Origin: Elusimicrobia bacterium GWA2_56_46
GTDB taxonomy: Bacteria > Elusimicrobiota > Elusimicrobia > Elusimicrobiales > UBA9959
NCBI GenBank assembly: GCA_001799575.1
Contig: MGTT01000012.1
Location: forward strand, 1-54,382
DNA: 54,382 nt
Reading direction: 5' to 3'
Of the stretch, positions 42,291 through 52,700 are shown piece by piece. The notes under the pieces were generated by a model that saw nothing but the letters and a program-made list of their open reading frames with translations, searched no databases and was not told the DNA's origin. The stretch's first letter is position 1. Each line of letters begins with the position of its first letter. The position numbers were made by a program, and so were the translations under genes.

Positions 42291-43198
42291 CGTCCCGCCT
42301 GGAAGATCAGGGCCAGAATGGAAAAAGTTAAAGCGGTCATAAGAAGGTGCGGCACTTTAAGCAGGCGCAGCCGCCCCATCACGGATTCCACCACGCCCAC
42401 CGCCGCGGCCAGGGCGAACATGGCCAGAACGAAGGCTCCTGAGTCCACCAGCCAGGAGCCGGAATGCCTCGGCAGGATAACGCAGGCTATAAGCGCGCCG
42501 AGTGTCCAGAGCTTGAGCGCCGCGCCGTAGAAAATGAAGGCAAGATCCGGCCCGCTGTGATCCAGAACCATGACCTCGTGGATCATGGTGAGTTCCAGGT
42601 GGGTATTGGGGTCGTCCACCGGCACGCGCGAGTTTTCCGCCAGAAAAACTATGAACAGCGACGCTGTCACCAGGGTAAGGATCGGCGAGGCCGTAAGCCA
42701 GGCCGCCGGAGTAAGGTTCGAGAATATGCCGGAAAGGGAAAGCCCGCCGCCGCCCCGGGCCAGGGCCGCCAGGGCCAGGAAGAAAGCCGGCTCGGCGAAC
42801 ACGGCGAACTGCGCCTCCCGGCTGGCGCCCATGCCCTCGAAACCGGAACCGGTGTCCAGCGCGGCCAGCACGGTCGTGAAACGCGCCAGGCCCAGCAGGT
42901 AGACCAGCAGGATCAGGTCTCCCTCAAAAGATAAAAATGACGGCCGCCCGCCGAAAGGCACGATCATCAACGCGCACAGCATAGCGGCCAGCCCGGCGAC
43001 GGGCCCAAACCTGAACAGCCAGGTCGTGGTGCGGCTGTAAACCGGAACTTTCCGGGCCAGTTTATACAGGTCGAAGTAAAGCTGGAAGAGAGGAACGCCG
43101 CGCCTGCCGCCGAAAAAAGCCTTGACCCGGTTAATAATGCCGGGCAGAAGCGGGGCCAGGAGCAGCGCCAGAAAATATTGTATCAGCGGCTTTGTCAT
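42287..43198 (-). CDS. Ehr membrane subunit, HyfC/NuoH-like
   Basis: 303-aa NuoH-like protein with about eight helices. It links the soluble module to the membrane arm. Typical segments: LAPLLPGIINRVKAFFGGRRG (first helix and loop), LLQ-like LYFDLYKLARKVPVYS, the acidic quinone-chamber equivalent LALAALARGG region, ENSRVPVDDPNTHLELTMIH (a hallmark of HyfC/NuoH) and DHSGPDLAFIFYGAALKLW. The start is ATG 43198, overlapping the stop of the HyfB-like gene. A longer upstream frame is a shadow of that gene. Confidence 0.9.
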   Translation of the reverse strand: MTKPLIQYFLALLLAPLLPGIINRVKAFFGGRRGVPLFQLYFDLYKLARKVPVYSRTTTWLFRFGPVAGLAAMLCALMIVPFGGRPSFLSFEGDLILLVYLLGLARFTTVLAALDTGSGFEGMGASREAQFAVFAEPAFFLALAALARGGGGLSLSGIFSNLTPAAWLTASPILTLVTASLFIVFLAENSRVPVDDPNTHLELTMIHEVMVLDHSGPDLAFIFYGAALKLWTLGALIACVILPRHSGSWLVDSGAFVLAMFALAAAVGVVESVMGRLRLLKVPHLLMTALTFSILALIFQAGR

Positions 43199-45150
43199 AG
43201 CTTCCACACCAGAAGGGCTATGAGCGCGATCACTATATAAAGGATGTAGAACTGCAGCCGCCCGTGCTGCAGCCAGGTATAGCGGAAAGCCAGCCGCCTT
43301 AGCTGCGCGCCCGCCGGGCTGTAGAGATGCGTGTAGAACACCGCGCGCGCTTCGGTGGAGAAAGAGGCCGTTCCCGGAAAATATTCCGCTATGACGGGAT
43401 ACGAGCGGGTCTTGTGGAGCAGGGGCTGGAAGAAATCGGTGAGCGGCTGGGTGAACGCCGAAGCGCCGTACTGCATACGCGCGGCCGGGTCGGCGTAACC
43501 GCAGTCCCAGGTCACGCCACGAACCGGCGGCAGACCGCGCGAGAGCGCGCGCCGGAGCGCCCACGCAAAGATTAGCAGGGCGATCAGAGTTAAAGCTCCG
43601 GCTGAAATATAAAACATACTTGCGCCCGCTTCGGCCGGCGGGAAGGCCGCCGTGAGCGGCGTCACCGCCCCGGCCAGCGGTTTAAGGAGGAAAGGAGAAC
43701 ACAGCCCGAGAACGGCGCAGCCCGCCGCGAGCGCGCCCATGGCGGCTTTCATCATCGGGCCGGCATCGTGAGACTGTTCAAACCGGTTCGCGCGCGGCTC
43801 GCCCAGGAAAACGGAGCCGCCGGCTTTAGCGAAAGCGGCCGCGGCCAGGGCGCCTGTCGCGGCCAGGGAAGTTATCACCAGCAGGGCGGGAAACGCGGCG
43901 GGCGAGGACGCGCCGATATTTTTGAACGCGCCCAGGTAGATAAGAAATTCGCCCGTGAAACCGTTCAGCGGCGGCAGGGCGCAGGCGGCGGCCGAACCGA
44001 AGAAGAAAAAGAAAGCGGTGTAAGGCATCTTCTTCAAAAGCCCGCCGAGGGCTTCCAGTTCCGCCGTCCCGGCCGCGTGCAGGACCGAGCCCGCGCTCAT
44101 GAAAAGGAGACCTTTAAAAAAAGCGTGGTTGACGACGTGCAGGAGTGCGCCGCCGTAGCCGAGCGCGGCCAGGGAGGGGATGTGCCAGGCCTGTCCCAGA
44201 ACGCCCAAACCTATCCCCATGGTGATTATGCCTATATTCTCTATGCTGGACCAGGCCAGGAGGCGCTTAAGATCGTGCTGGGCAAGGGCGAACAGCACGC
44301 CCGTCACGGAGGAAACCGCGCCGACGCCTACAAGGAGCCCGCCCCACCAGGCTAAGGGCGCGCCAAGAATGGCCAGTACGCGCAAAAGGCCGTAGATCCC
44401 CATCTTTATCATCACGCCGCTCATCACGGCGGAAACATGGCTGGGCGCGGCGGGATGCGCTTCCGGCAGCCAGATATGCAGCGGGATAAAACCCGCTTTC
44501 AGGCCGAAGCCGGCGGCGGCGCAGAGAAAAGCCGCCGAGGCCAGCGCCCCGGCGGGCCGTGTCAGGGCTGAGAAGGCCATAGAGCCGGACGAGGCGCCGA
44601 GCAGGGCGAACATGAACAGCAGGAAAAGAGCGCCGAAGCCGCCTGCCGCGAGATAGATCAGGCCGGCCTTGCGAACCTGGGGTTTCCCGTGCTCAAAGAC
44701 CACCAGCGCGAATGAAGACGCGGCCATCGCTTCCCAGCCGATAAGGAACGGCACGGCGTCGGCCGAAAGCAATACAATGACCATGGAGGCGCTTAAAAGG
44801 TTGAACATGGCCCAGACCAGACCCAGAGGCTTTTTCCCGGCCAGGGGCTTCAGATAATCCAGACCGTAGACCGCGGCCGCGGCCGTGAGGACGAATACCG
44901 GTAAAAGGAAAACCGCCGCCAGCGGATCCAGCGCCAGGGTAAAAGAGCCGATGGGCAGGGAACAGGGGAAAGATAGCGTTTCTTTTGCCGGGACAAGCAG
45001 GATTTTGACGGTCGGTATAAGGCCTATGAGGGAGGCCAGCACAGCTCCGCCGGCTCCGGCCGCGGAAGACCTGCGCGGATCACGGCCCAAGCCGAGCGCG
45101 AGGGCCGCGCCGGATATGAGTACGCACACGGAAACAACAGCAAGAAGCAT
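43195..45150 (-). CDS. Ehr membrane subunit, antiporter-like (HyfB/NuoL-like)
   Basis: 651-aa polytopic protein, about 16 helices, first gene of the Ehr operon. Family marks: FLIGWEAMAASSFALVVFEH (conserved Glu), GFIPLHIWLPEAHPAAPSHV, ALAQHDLKRLLAWSSIENIG (Lys) and VVNHAFFKGLLFMSAGSVLH. The C-terminal ~120 residues (RGVTWDCGYADPAARMQYGA, then SFAQPL-like region) match the HyfB/HycC extension. It should translocate ions. The start at 45150 has a poor ribosome site. The promoter at 45263-45292 gives a leader of about 106 nt that holds the stem GAGGC-GTTTGCA-GCCTC. Confidence 0.9.
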   Translation of the reverse strand: MLLAVVSVCVLISGAALALGLGRDPRRSSAAGAGGAVLASLIGLIPTVKILLVPAKETLSFPCSLPIGSFTLALDPLAAVFLLPVFVLTAAAAVYGLDYLKPLAGKKPLGLVWAMFNLLSASMVIVLLSADAVPFLIGWEAMAASSFALVVFEHGKPQVRKAGLIYLAAGGFGALFLLFMFALLGASSGSMAFSALTRPAGALASAAFLCAAAGFGLKAGFIPLHIWLPEAHPAAPSHVSAVMSGVMIKMGIYGLLRVLAILGAPLAWWGGLLVGVGAVSSVTGVLFALAQHDLKRLLAWSSIENIGIITMGIGLGVLGQAWHIPSLAALGYGGALLHVVNHAFFKGLLFMSAGSVLHAAGTAELEALGGLLKKMPYTAFFFFFGSAAACALPPLNGFTGEFLIYLGAFKNIGASSPAAFPALLVITSLAATGALAAAAFAKAGGSVFLGEPRANRFEQSHDAGPMMKAAMGALAAGCAVLGLCSPFLLKPLAGAVTPLTAAFPPAEAGASMFYISAGALTLIALLIFAWALRRALSRGLPPVRGVTWDCGYADPAARMQYGASAFTQPLTDFFQPLLHKTRSYPVIAEYFPGTASFSTEARAVFYTHLYSPAGAQLRRLAFRYTWLQHGRLQFYILYIVIALIALLVWKL

Positions 45151-45262
45151 GGTCGGAGGACTGCCTTGAAAATAAATTTTTTACGATTACCGGGCCGTGA
45201 GGTGGCGGAAACTGCCCATCGATTATTACTTGCGGCTCTGAGGCTGCAAACGCCTCACACTT

Positions 45263-45292
45263 AATATATGACAAAACCCCCGAGGCTGTCAA
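45263..45292 (-). promoter_or_regulatory. Promoter of the Ehr operon
   Basis: On the minus strand TTGACA (45287-45292), 18-bp spacer, TATATT (45263-45268), with TCA immediately upstream of the -10. This is a near-consensus sigma-70-type site driving the six-gene operon. Confidence 0.75.
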
Positions 45293-45354
45293 ATTCGCAA
45301 TAATAACCGGGATTTTTGGAAGTGCCGTGTCAGATCGTGAAAATACGGAGGTGT

Positions 45355-45624
45355 TAGTGTAGTGCGTCGCAAATAGCTTTACTTTTGAAGGCTCAGATTT
45401 GAGGTGGATGCGAGGCGCGACGAACGAGCATACCTGGGGTCTGTGAGCGAGGAGCAACGAAGCAGCCACCCAAAGATGAGCCTCCCCCGGGGGGCTGGCC
45501 GCTTTTGGGTTACACCTTCGTGGCATTACGCTAAAGTACATATAGTACATGTCGCTTCATGCCACTTCGGTGTAACCCAAAATCGGCCAGTCAAAAGTAA
45601 AGCTATTTGCGACGCACTACACTA
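45355..45624. mobile_element. 270-bp MITE-like element with 34-bp perfect terminal inverted repeats
   Basis: The ends (45355-45388 and 45591-45624) begin TAGTGTAGTGCGTCGCAAAT and are exact inverted copies. Inside the right half a second palindrome, TTTTGGGTTACACC...GTGGCAT and its partner, surrounds TACATATAGTAC. The left half carries a unique stretch with GAGGCGCGACGAACGAGC and GAGCGAGGAGCAACGAAGC. There is no ORF, so movement would need a transposase from elsewhere. TA dinucleotides at both tips suggest a TA target. Confidence 0.85.
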
Positions 45625-46168
45625 GGAGGATCTTGAGGCCGATGGCGATCAGGATAAGGCCGCCGAAAATTTCTATTTTCTTTTCAAATAAGTGCCCGCC
45701 TCTCACCCCTATCCGCACGCCCGCCACCGACAGGGCGAAAGTTACAAGCCCGATAACCAGCACCGGCAGGATAATGGAGACATTCAAAACCGAGAAAGTA
45801 ACGCCCACCGCCAGGGCGTCTATCGAAGTCGCCACGGCCAGCATGAACAGCGCCCCCGTGTCGAACGGGCAGGACTTGTCTCCCTGTTCCTCTTCCATTG
45901 CCGCCGCCTCATAGATCATCTTTCCGCCCACGAACATCAACAGACCGAAGGCGATCCAGTGATCCCAGCCGTAGATGAAGCTTTTCATCCCTATCCCGGC
46001 GAGCCAGCCGATGACCGGCATGAAAGTCTGGAACCCGCCGAAGAACAGCGCCATCTTGAACGCTTTGCGGATCTCAAGTTTTTTCATGGTCGCGCCGCTG
46101 ACTATGGAAACCGCAAAAGCGTCCATGGCCAGCCCCAGCGCGATAAGGAATATTTCAACGCTCAGCAT
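45617..46168 (-). CDS. mntP: MntP-family manganese exporter
   Basis: 183-aa inner-membrane Mn2+ efflux protein with six helices in two repeats. The conserved aspartates are in ALGLAMDAFAVSIVSG (first repeat) and VATSIDALAVGVTF (second repeat). The final codons, GTG and the TAG stop, lie within the terminal repeat of the MITE at 45355-45624, so the element sits at the very 3' end and supplies the stop. TATAAT (46175-46180) lies exactly 6 nt before the ATG at 46168, predicting a leaderless mRNA. I see no yybP-ykoY manganese riboswitch upstream, although many mntP genes have one. Confidence 0.93.
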   Translation of the reverse strand: MLSVEIFLIALGLAMDAFAVSIVSGATMKKLEIRKAFKMALFFGGFQTFMPVIGWLAGIGMKSFIYGWDHWIAFGLLMFVGGKMIYEAAAMEEEQGDKSCPFDTGALFMLAVATSIDALAVGVTFSVLNVSIILPVLVIGLVTFALSVAGVRIGVRGGHLFEKKIEIFGGLILIAIGLKILLV

Positions 46169-46174
46169 ACGCCA

Positions 46175-46180
46175 ATTATA
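46175..46180 (-). promoter_or_regulatory. -10 box of mntP (leaderless)
   Basis: A perfect TATAAT on the minus strand, with 6 nt between it and the ATG. No convincing -35 is visible. A small hairpin with T tract (AAAAGGCAG-CG-CCTGCCTTTTTT on the plus strand, 46192-46215) overlaps the upstream region. Confidence 0.65.
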
Positions 46181-46340
46181 CCAAACAGATGAAAAGGCAG
46201 CGCCTGCCTTTTTTATTAAAACCACCGCGTTTTGCTATTTTTGATATATTTGGAATGAATTGATAAATTTGATATTATAAAAACATTGTTCAGGCCCCCT
46301 GGTAAATCACTTTGTTTATTTAATCGCAACACCACACTAA

Positions 46341-46700
46341 ATGGGAAAACCATCTAAGCGGTTAAGAAGCTACCTCGTGCGCTCTGCGACCGCTATCCTT
46401 ATTGCCTTATGCGGATTTTCATCAGCCGCCGCCTCCACGCTTTCCGGGAATGTTGAAGGTTTTCTTGATCTTTCGGGCAGTCCCTACCAGGCGGTTTCAA
46501 ATCTGACGGTTGCCGCGGGGGAAACCCTCACGATCCAGCCGGGCGTCGTTCTGCTTGTTAATTCAGGTGTAGGCATCACGGTCAACGGCGCCTTGATTTC
46601 AAGCGGCACGCAGTCTGCCCCGGTAATTATCACCTCCAGCCAGGATGCCTCGGCAGGCGGTTCAGGTGTCGCCGCCGCCGGCCAGTGGGGCGTTTTGTAA
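46341..46700 (+). CDS. Giant surface protein, N-terminal piece ending at a premature TAA
   Basis: 119-codon start of a giant exported protein. It has a long signal peptide (RSYLVRSATAILIALCGFSS, cleavage near AAAS) followed by the first rungs of a right-handed beta-helix (VAAGETLTIQPGVVLLVNSG, TVNGALISSGTQSAPVIITS). Frame 46341 meets TAA at 46698 in GQWGVL-stop-FTNSSGSRLEN. The parallel repeat downstream reads GNWLDVYMNGPGSSGSRLEN, so the TAA replaces a Tyr codon (TAT or TAC) at a conserved position. The frame continues open afterwards. The upstream region (46200-46340) is AT-rich with a possible TATTAT box; no ribosome site is seen. Confidence 0.8.
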   Translation: MGKPSKRLRSYLVRSATAILIALCGFSSAAASTLSGNVEGFLDLSGSPYQAVSNLTVAAGETLTIQPGVVLLVNSGVGITVNGALISSGTQSAPVIITSSQDASAGGSGVAAAGQWGVL

Positions 46701-49700
46701 TTCACTAATTCTTCCGGTAGCCGGCTTGAGAACACAATTATCCGTTTCGGTCAGAAAGTGGGGTTGACCGGTTCTTCTCCGCAGTTCAATAATGTGGCCA
46801 TAGCGACAATGTCGGTTGTGGCGATGACTTCCGATTTAACATCTTTTCCAGCGGGCTCCGGAAATTCGGCTTTCGGGAGCCCGTATAACGGAATCGATCT
46901 CCCGGCCGGCACTGTTTCCCAGAACGGCATTTGGGGAATAATAGGAATACCGTATCTTCTCCGTTCAGGCAACGTTGTAATAGGCGCGGCCGCAAAGGTG
47001 ACTGTACTGCCGGGTACGGTGCTTAAATCGCTGAGTTCCCGGCTGCAAATTGACGGTACGCTTCTGGCCGTGGGCACGCCTGAAGCGCCGATAGTGTTCA
47101 CCAGTTTGCGCGACGATACTATTGGCGGCGACAGCAACCTGGGCGAGGGCGCCGTCAGCCCGGCGCGCGGCAATTGGCTGGATGTTTACATGAACGGCCC
47201 CGGCAGTTCAGGCAGCCGGCTTGAGAACGTCATCATAAGGTGGGGCGGCGGTACGTATATGGGTCCCGATCTATACTTAAGCAATTCGACCGCCGCGGTA
47301 CGGAACTGCGATATCAGCAATTCCGCCTATGACGGCATCCGCGTAGACGGCGCGGCGGCCGCGCCTTTGATAGACGGATGTTACCTGCACGATAACGCGG
47401 GGCAGGGTATCCATTCCGCGTACGGTTCCCCGTACGGCTCACTCGGCGGGCCGGTAGCGCTGCGTAATAACGTGTTTGCCAGGAACGGCGGCTGGGGCGC
47501 GTATCTTAATCTGGCGTCCGAGATCTCGTCCAACACGTTCGATAACACCAATAACGGTATCTATATCAGCAGCGGTAGCGGAACCGGGATCGTGCCGGTT
47601 TCCTCCAACACGTTCATTAATAATGCCGGTAGCATGGTGCAGTTGAACGCCAATGTGTACCTGACCGGTTCCGGCAATATTATCGGCGCCGGAAATAAAT
47701 ACGCCGGTATAAGTCTTGGCGCGGCGACATGGAGCGCAAACGGTACATGGGGCATGATCGATCTGCCTTACCTGCTTAGAAGCGGTAATAATGTGGCCGT
47801 GGGCGCGGGCGCAAAAGTGACGATATTGCCGGGCACGGTGCTTAAATCGCTGGGTTCCCGGCTGCAAATTGACGGTACGCTTCTGGCGGTGGGCACGCCT
47901 GAAGCGCCGATAGTGTTCACCAGTTTGCGCGACGATACTATTGGCGGCGACAGCAACCTGGGCGAGGGCGCCGTCAGCCCGGCGCGCGGCAACTGGCTGG
48001 ATGTTTACATGAACGGCCCCGGCAGTTCAGGCAGCCGGCTTGAGAACGTCATCATAAGGTGGGGCGGCGGAACATATCAGGGTCCCAATCTATACCTGAG
48101 CAATTCGACCGCCACCATTAAATATTCCCAGATACGCCTATCCAATAATTACGGCATACGGGTGGAGGGGGCCTCGGCAAAACCTCTTATCCTGGGTACC
48201 CTGATAACAGAGAACCCTTACGGCGTGTATGCGCAGAACAGCGCCATGCCTGAAATCCACGGCTGCAATATCCAGGGCAACACTTCCTACGGCGTCTACA
48301 ATACCTTCGCAAGCACCAGCGCGGTCGTCAAAGCGCAGAACAACTATTGGGGACACGCCACCGGTCCCAAAGACACTTCCAACAACGCTTCGGATCCCAC
48401 CCATCTCTATAACCCCGGCGGCCAGGGCGATACCGTAAACGATTATATTGATTATTCCAATTTCCTGAGCACGCCCGCTTCCATCATACAGCCGGTCGTG
48501 CTTTCAGCCCTGCTTCTGAATCCCTCGCCCGCACGTCCAGGCGCCACTGTGGCCGTGCGTATCTATTTCAACGAGGATATGGACCCCGCAGTCTCCCCGA
48601 TCATAACTTACGGCCAGGCCGCGCCATACGATTCCTATACTATTTCAGGCGGTACCTGGACCGCGGCGAATACTTTCGAGGACTCCACGCTTCTGCCCGC
48701 GCTTCCCGACGGCGCATATACCGCAAAAATCACCGGCGCGCGGGATTTCGTCCAAAATATCGTTACGCCAGGCGAGCAGCCTTTCTACACGATAGACGGC
48801 ACGCCGCCCCAGCCGCCTGCTTTATTCGGCGCAACCCCTTTGAGCGGCGGCAGGATAACTCTTTCGTGGACTGCCCCGGCCGGGGAACCGGCCGCCTCCT
48901 ATTCCTTATATAGGGCCACCTTTGATTTCGCGTCTATAGCCGGACTCTCGCCGGTCCGCGCCGGGATCTCAACAACTTCGGTCATAGACCTGCCTCCGGC
49001 GGACGGCGTCTATTTCTATTCCGCCACGGCGCTGGACGCCGCAGGCAACGAGTCCGCGCCTTCCTACCGCCCTTCGGCCTCCTCCGTGCGCGTGCCGCCC
49101 GCCATACCGGAAAACCTGACCGCCGTTTTTGTGCCCGCTTCAAAAAACATCGCGCTTGCCTGGGAACCGCCTTTAAGCGGCAGCGCCGCTTCTTATAATC
49201 TCTACCGCGCCACATACGCCGCTTCCGGGACAACGGGTATGACGCTTGTGCGTTCCAGTGTGACGGCCGCAGGCGTCACGGACGCCCCGCTTGCCGACGC
49301 GGTGTATTATTATCGTGTGACGGCGCTCGACATCCTCGGCAATGAAAGTCCGGGCGCGGCGGCTCCAGCGGTGGCTTTCGACATCCACGCGCCTGTGATA
49401 ACGGTTTCCGGGTTTGCGGACGGGGGGCATTATAAAAGCGACGTTTCACTTCTTGTGACAACCGCCGATTTCTCGCCGGTGGAATCCACCGTCACGCTGA
49501 ACGGGGCGGTTACAGGCAATGCGGCCGTAATTTCCGAACCCGGCCGATATACGCTGGCTGTGGACGCCAGAGATTCTTTCGGCCTTTCCACCTCCGTGGT
49601 CCGGGGCTTCGTGATAGACAGAACCGCGCCGCATCTGTCCGTTATCTACCCCGCCGGCGGCCTTGTCACAAATCAGGACGTGACCATCGTTTACGTCTCT

Positions 49701-52700
49701 ACAGACGACTTCTCCGCCTCCGGCCAATTGATCGTCAAAGACGACCAGAACCGCGCCCCGCCCCTCACCTATGCCGCCGACGGCGTCAAATCAGTAACGC
49801 TTACCTCAAAAGACCTGGCCGGCAATATTTCCACAGCAACCGTTAATTTTACCCTTGATAAAACGCGCCCCGCGGCCGTTACGGATCTCCGGCTGGATCT
49901 CTCCCTGATAGCTTCGGGCAAAGCGGATCTGGCTTTCACCGCCCCGGCGGACAATTTAAGCGGGACAGCCGATTACATTATTAAAGCCGCCACCTTCCCA
50001 ATTTCCGGAACCAGTTTCGACACAGCCCCGGTTCTCCTGGAGGATCTTGCCGCCCAGCCGCCCGGCTCCGCCGAACTCTTTTCTATCCCGGTAAGCACCG
50101 CCGCCACTCTTTACTTCGCCCTTAAGTCCCGCGACGCCGCCGGAAATTTCTCCGATATTTCCAACGCGGCCGTTATGGATATGCAGGCCCCGTCGCTCAC
50201 CGCTGTCAGCCCCGCGCCCGCCGGATATATCAGCAGGCCGACGATATTCTCTGTCCAGGCGGCGGACGATCTCGGCGTCACCTCCGTGGTTTTCTCGGTG
50301 GACGGCGCGGATCTCTCAACGCGCGCCGCGCCGCCCTATTCGTTCAAGTGGGATATCCTGGCTTTCGCCGACGGAGCACATACGCTCGCGGCCCGCGCCG
50401 CGGACGCCGCCGGCAACCGGAAAACCGTCTCAGCGGTATATAATGTCCTCTACCAGCCGCCGCCGGCGCCGGTTATCACCTCGCCATATTCCGGTTACGC
50501 CATCGCCATTCCCACGTTCACGGTAACAGGCACGGCCGAGCCCGGCACCACGGTACAGCTCCGTATCAACGGTAATGTTTCCGTTTCCGCGCCCGCCGCC
50601 GCGGACGGCTCTTATCTCGCCATAGTAACCTTGCCCTCTGAAGGCGCGTACACCCTTACCGCTTTCGCGACTGACGCCAGAGGCGCGGGTTCACCCACGG
50701 CGCCGGTCAGCATCGAATATAATTTTACCGCGCCCGGCGCGCCGTCCTCCGTGTCGGCGACGGCTATGCCGGGCGGCCGCGTACACCTGACCTGGCTCGC
50801 CCCTTCCGGCAAGGCTCCGGCCCATTACCGCGTATACCGCGGCAATACCGAAGAATCTCTTGTTGCCGGGGCTCCGGCCGTTCCAGGCCTGTTAATAGCC
50901 GGATCTGTCGCCGCTCTTACGTTAGACAATACCCCGCCGGCCGACGGCTTCTATTACTATGCCGTAACCGCCAGGGACGCCGCCGGCAACGAGTCCGTGC
51001 TATCGGATATCGCTTACGCGGTTTCCGACGCGCACGCGCCGTCGGCTTCCGTGGTCTTGCCCGGCATAACTCCGCCGCTGGGGGCGGGGGCTTACCCGGC
51101 GCAGGTTACGGTTTCCGAGGTTCTCACGGCGGCCCCTTATTTTACCTTTACCCCGGCAGGCGGCGCGCCGGTGTTGATAAACCTTGGCCCGTCAGCTATC
51201 GCGAATGTATGGGTCGCCACTCTTACCATTACCCAGGCGATGCCGTCCGGCGCGGGGCGGTTCTCGTTCCAGGGAACGGATCTCAGCGGCAACTCCGGGC
51301 AGACCATCACTTCCGGTTCCACTTTGGTTCTTGAAACCGCCGGGCCTGTCGCTGATATTTCGTTCGTTCCAGCCGCCGGGCTTTCGTTGAAAGAGGGGGA
51401 ATATCAGATCAGGCTGACCTTAAACAAAGCGGCTTTAGCAACACCGGTGTTTGCTTACAACAAGTCCACCGGGAGTCTGTCTGTTTCTCTTTCATCCTCC
51501 ACCAATGCCGCGGTCTGGGATGGCGCTATAAATGTGTCAACGGCCACCGGGGAAGGTTCTCATAATTTCACCTATTCATCGTTGGACTCCCTGGGTAATA
51601 CAGGAACGCTGATAAGCGGGGCCACATATTTTATTGCGGATACAATCGCTCCCGGCGCTCCGCTGGCGTTCAACTGGTCCAATGGGGCGGACGGTCTGGT
51701 GAAGCTTACCTGGTCGGGCGCTCTGGGGGAAAAGGCTTCCTCGTACTGTGTTTACAGGGATAATGCGTTGTTGAACTGCTCCGTGATTCCCAACGGCGAC
51801 GGCAGCGGCGTCTTTAACGATACGCCGCCGGTGGACGGCGCGCACGGCTATTATGCGACGGCCCTGGACAAGGCGGGGAACGAGAGCGCCGCGTCAAACG
51901 GCATTACGGCGCAGTCCGACGCCGTGCCGCCGTCCGCGCCGACGGCTGTTTCAGCTTCACCCGCCGAAGCGGGCGGTGTTGAGATAATCTGGTCAGCCGG
52001 TCCGGGGGAAGCGCCCGCCGGTTTCAGGCTTTACCGCTCAACCTCGGCTATAACTTCCGTTTCCGGTTTGCCCTACCGCGCGGTGGTGGGCGGCCAGTCC
52101 ACCGACCAGCCGCAGACCGACGGGGTTTATTATTACGCTATCACCGCCGTGGATCTGGCCGGCAATGAATCCGCTATGGCGAGCTCGGGGGCGGTCGGTT
52201 ACGACAAGGCCGCGCCTGTGATAACGATTTCCGGTATTACGGACGGCGCTCTCTATAACGGCGAGATCCGGCCCGTCTTTTCGGCTTATGATCTGAATCT
52301 GGATACCGGCTCTATTACGGCATTGCTGGATGCCGTGCCGTTCGAATCAGGTTCGGTGGTAAGAACCGCCGGCGGCCATACTTTAATTGTGAGCGCTTCG
52401 GATATATCCGGGCACAATGCTTCAAAAACAGTTTCTTTTGATATAGACCTATCAAGCCCTGTCATAACGCTGGCCGGCATTACCGACGGGGGCGTGTATA
52501 CGGCGGCGGTTAATCCGGTGTTCTCGGCTTCGGACGCAAATCTGTCCGCCGTGACCGCGCTTTTAAACGGCGTGGCGTTCGTCTCCGGGACGGCTGTAAC
52601 GGCTAATAATGCTTACACCCTTGCGGTAACGGCGGCAGACCGGGCGGGGAATATCTCGCGCAGTTCCGCCTCATTTGCCGTGGATCTGCCGCCGCAGAAG

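Noticed and set aside
42287-43564. 425-codon version of the HyfC-like gene
   Set aside because: The first 122 codons overlap the HyfB-like gene in another frame and have shadow composition; ATG 43198 overlaps the previous stop as in the rest of the operon.
46169-46340. yybP-ykoY manganese riboswitch upstream of mntP
   Set aside because: No matching conserved loops were found and the -10 box is 6 nt from the ATG, leaving no leader for a riboswitch.
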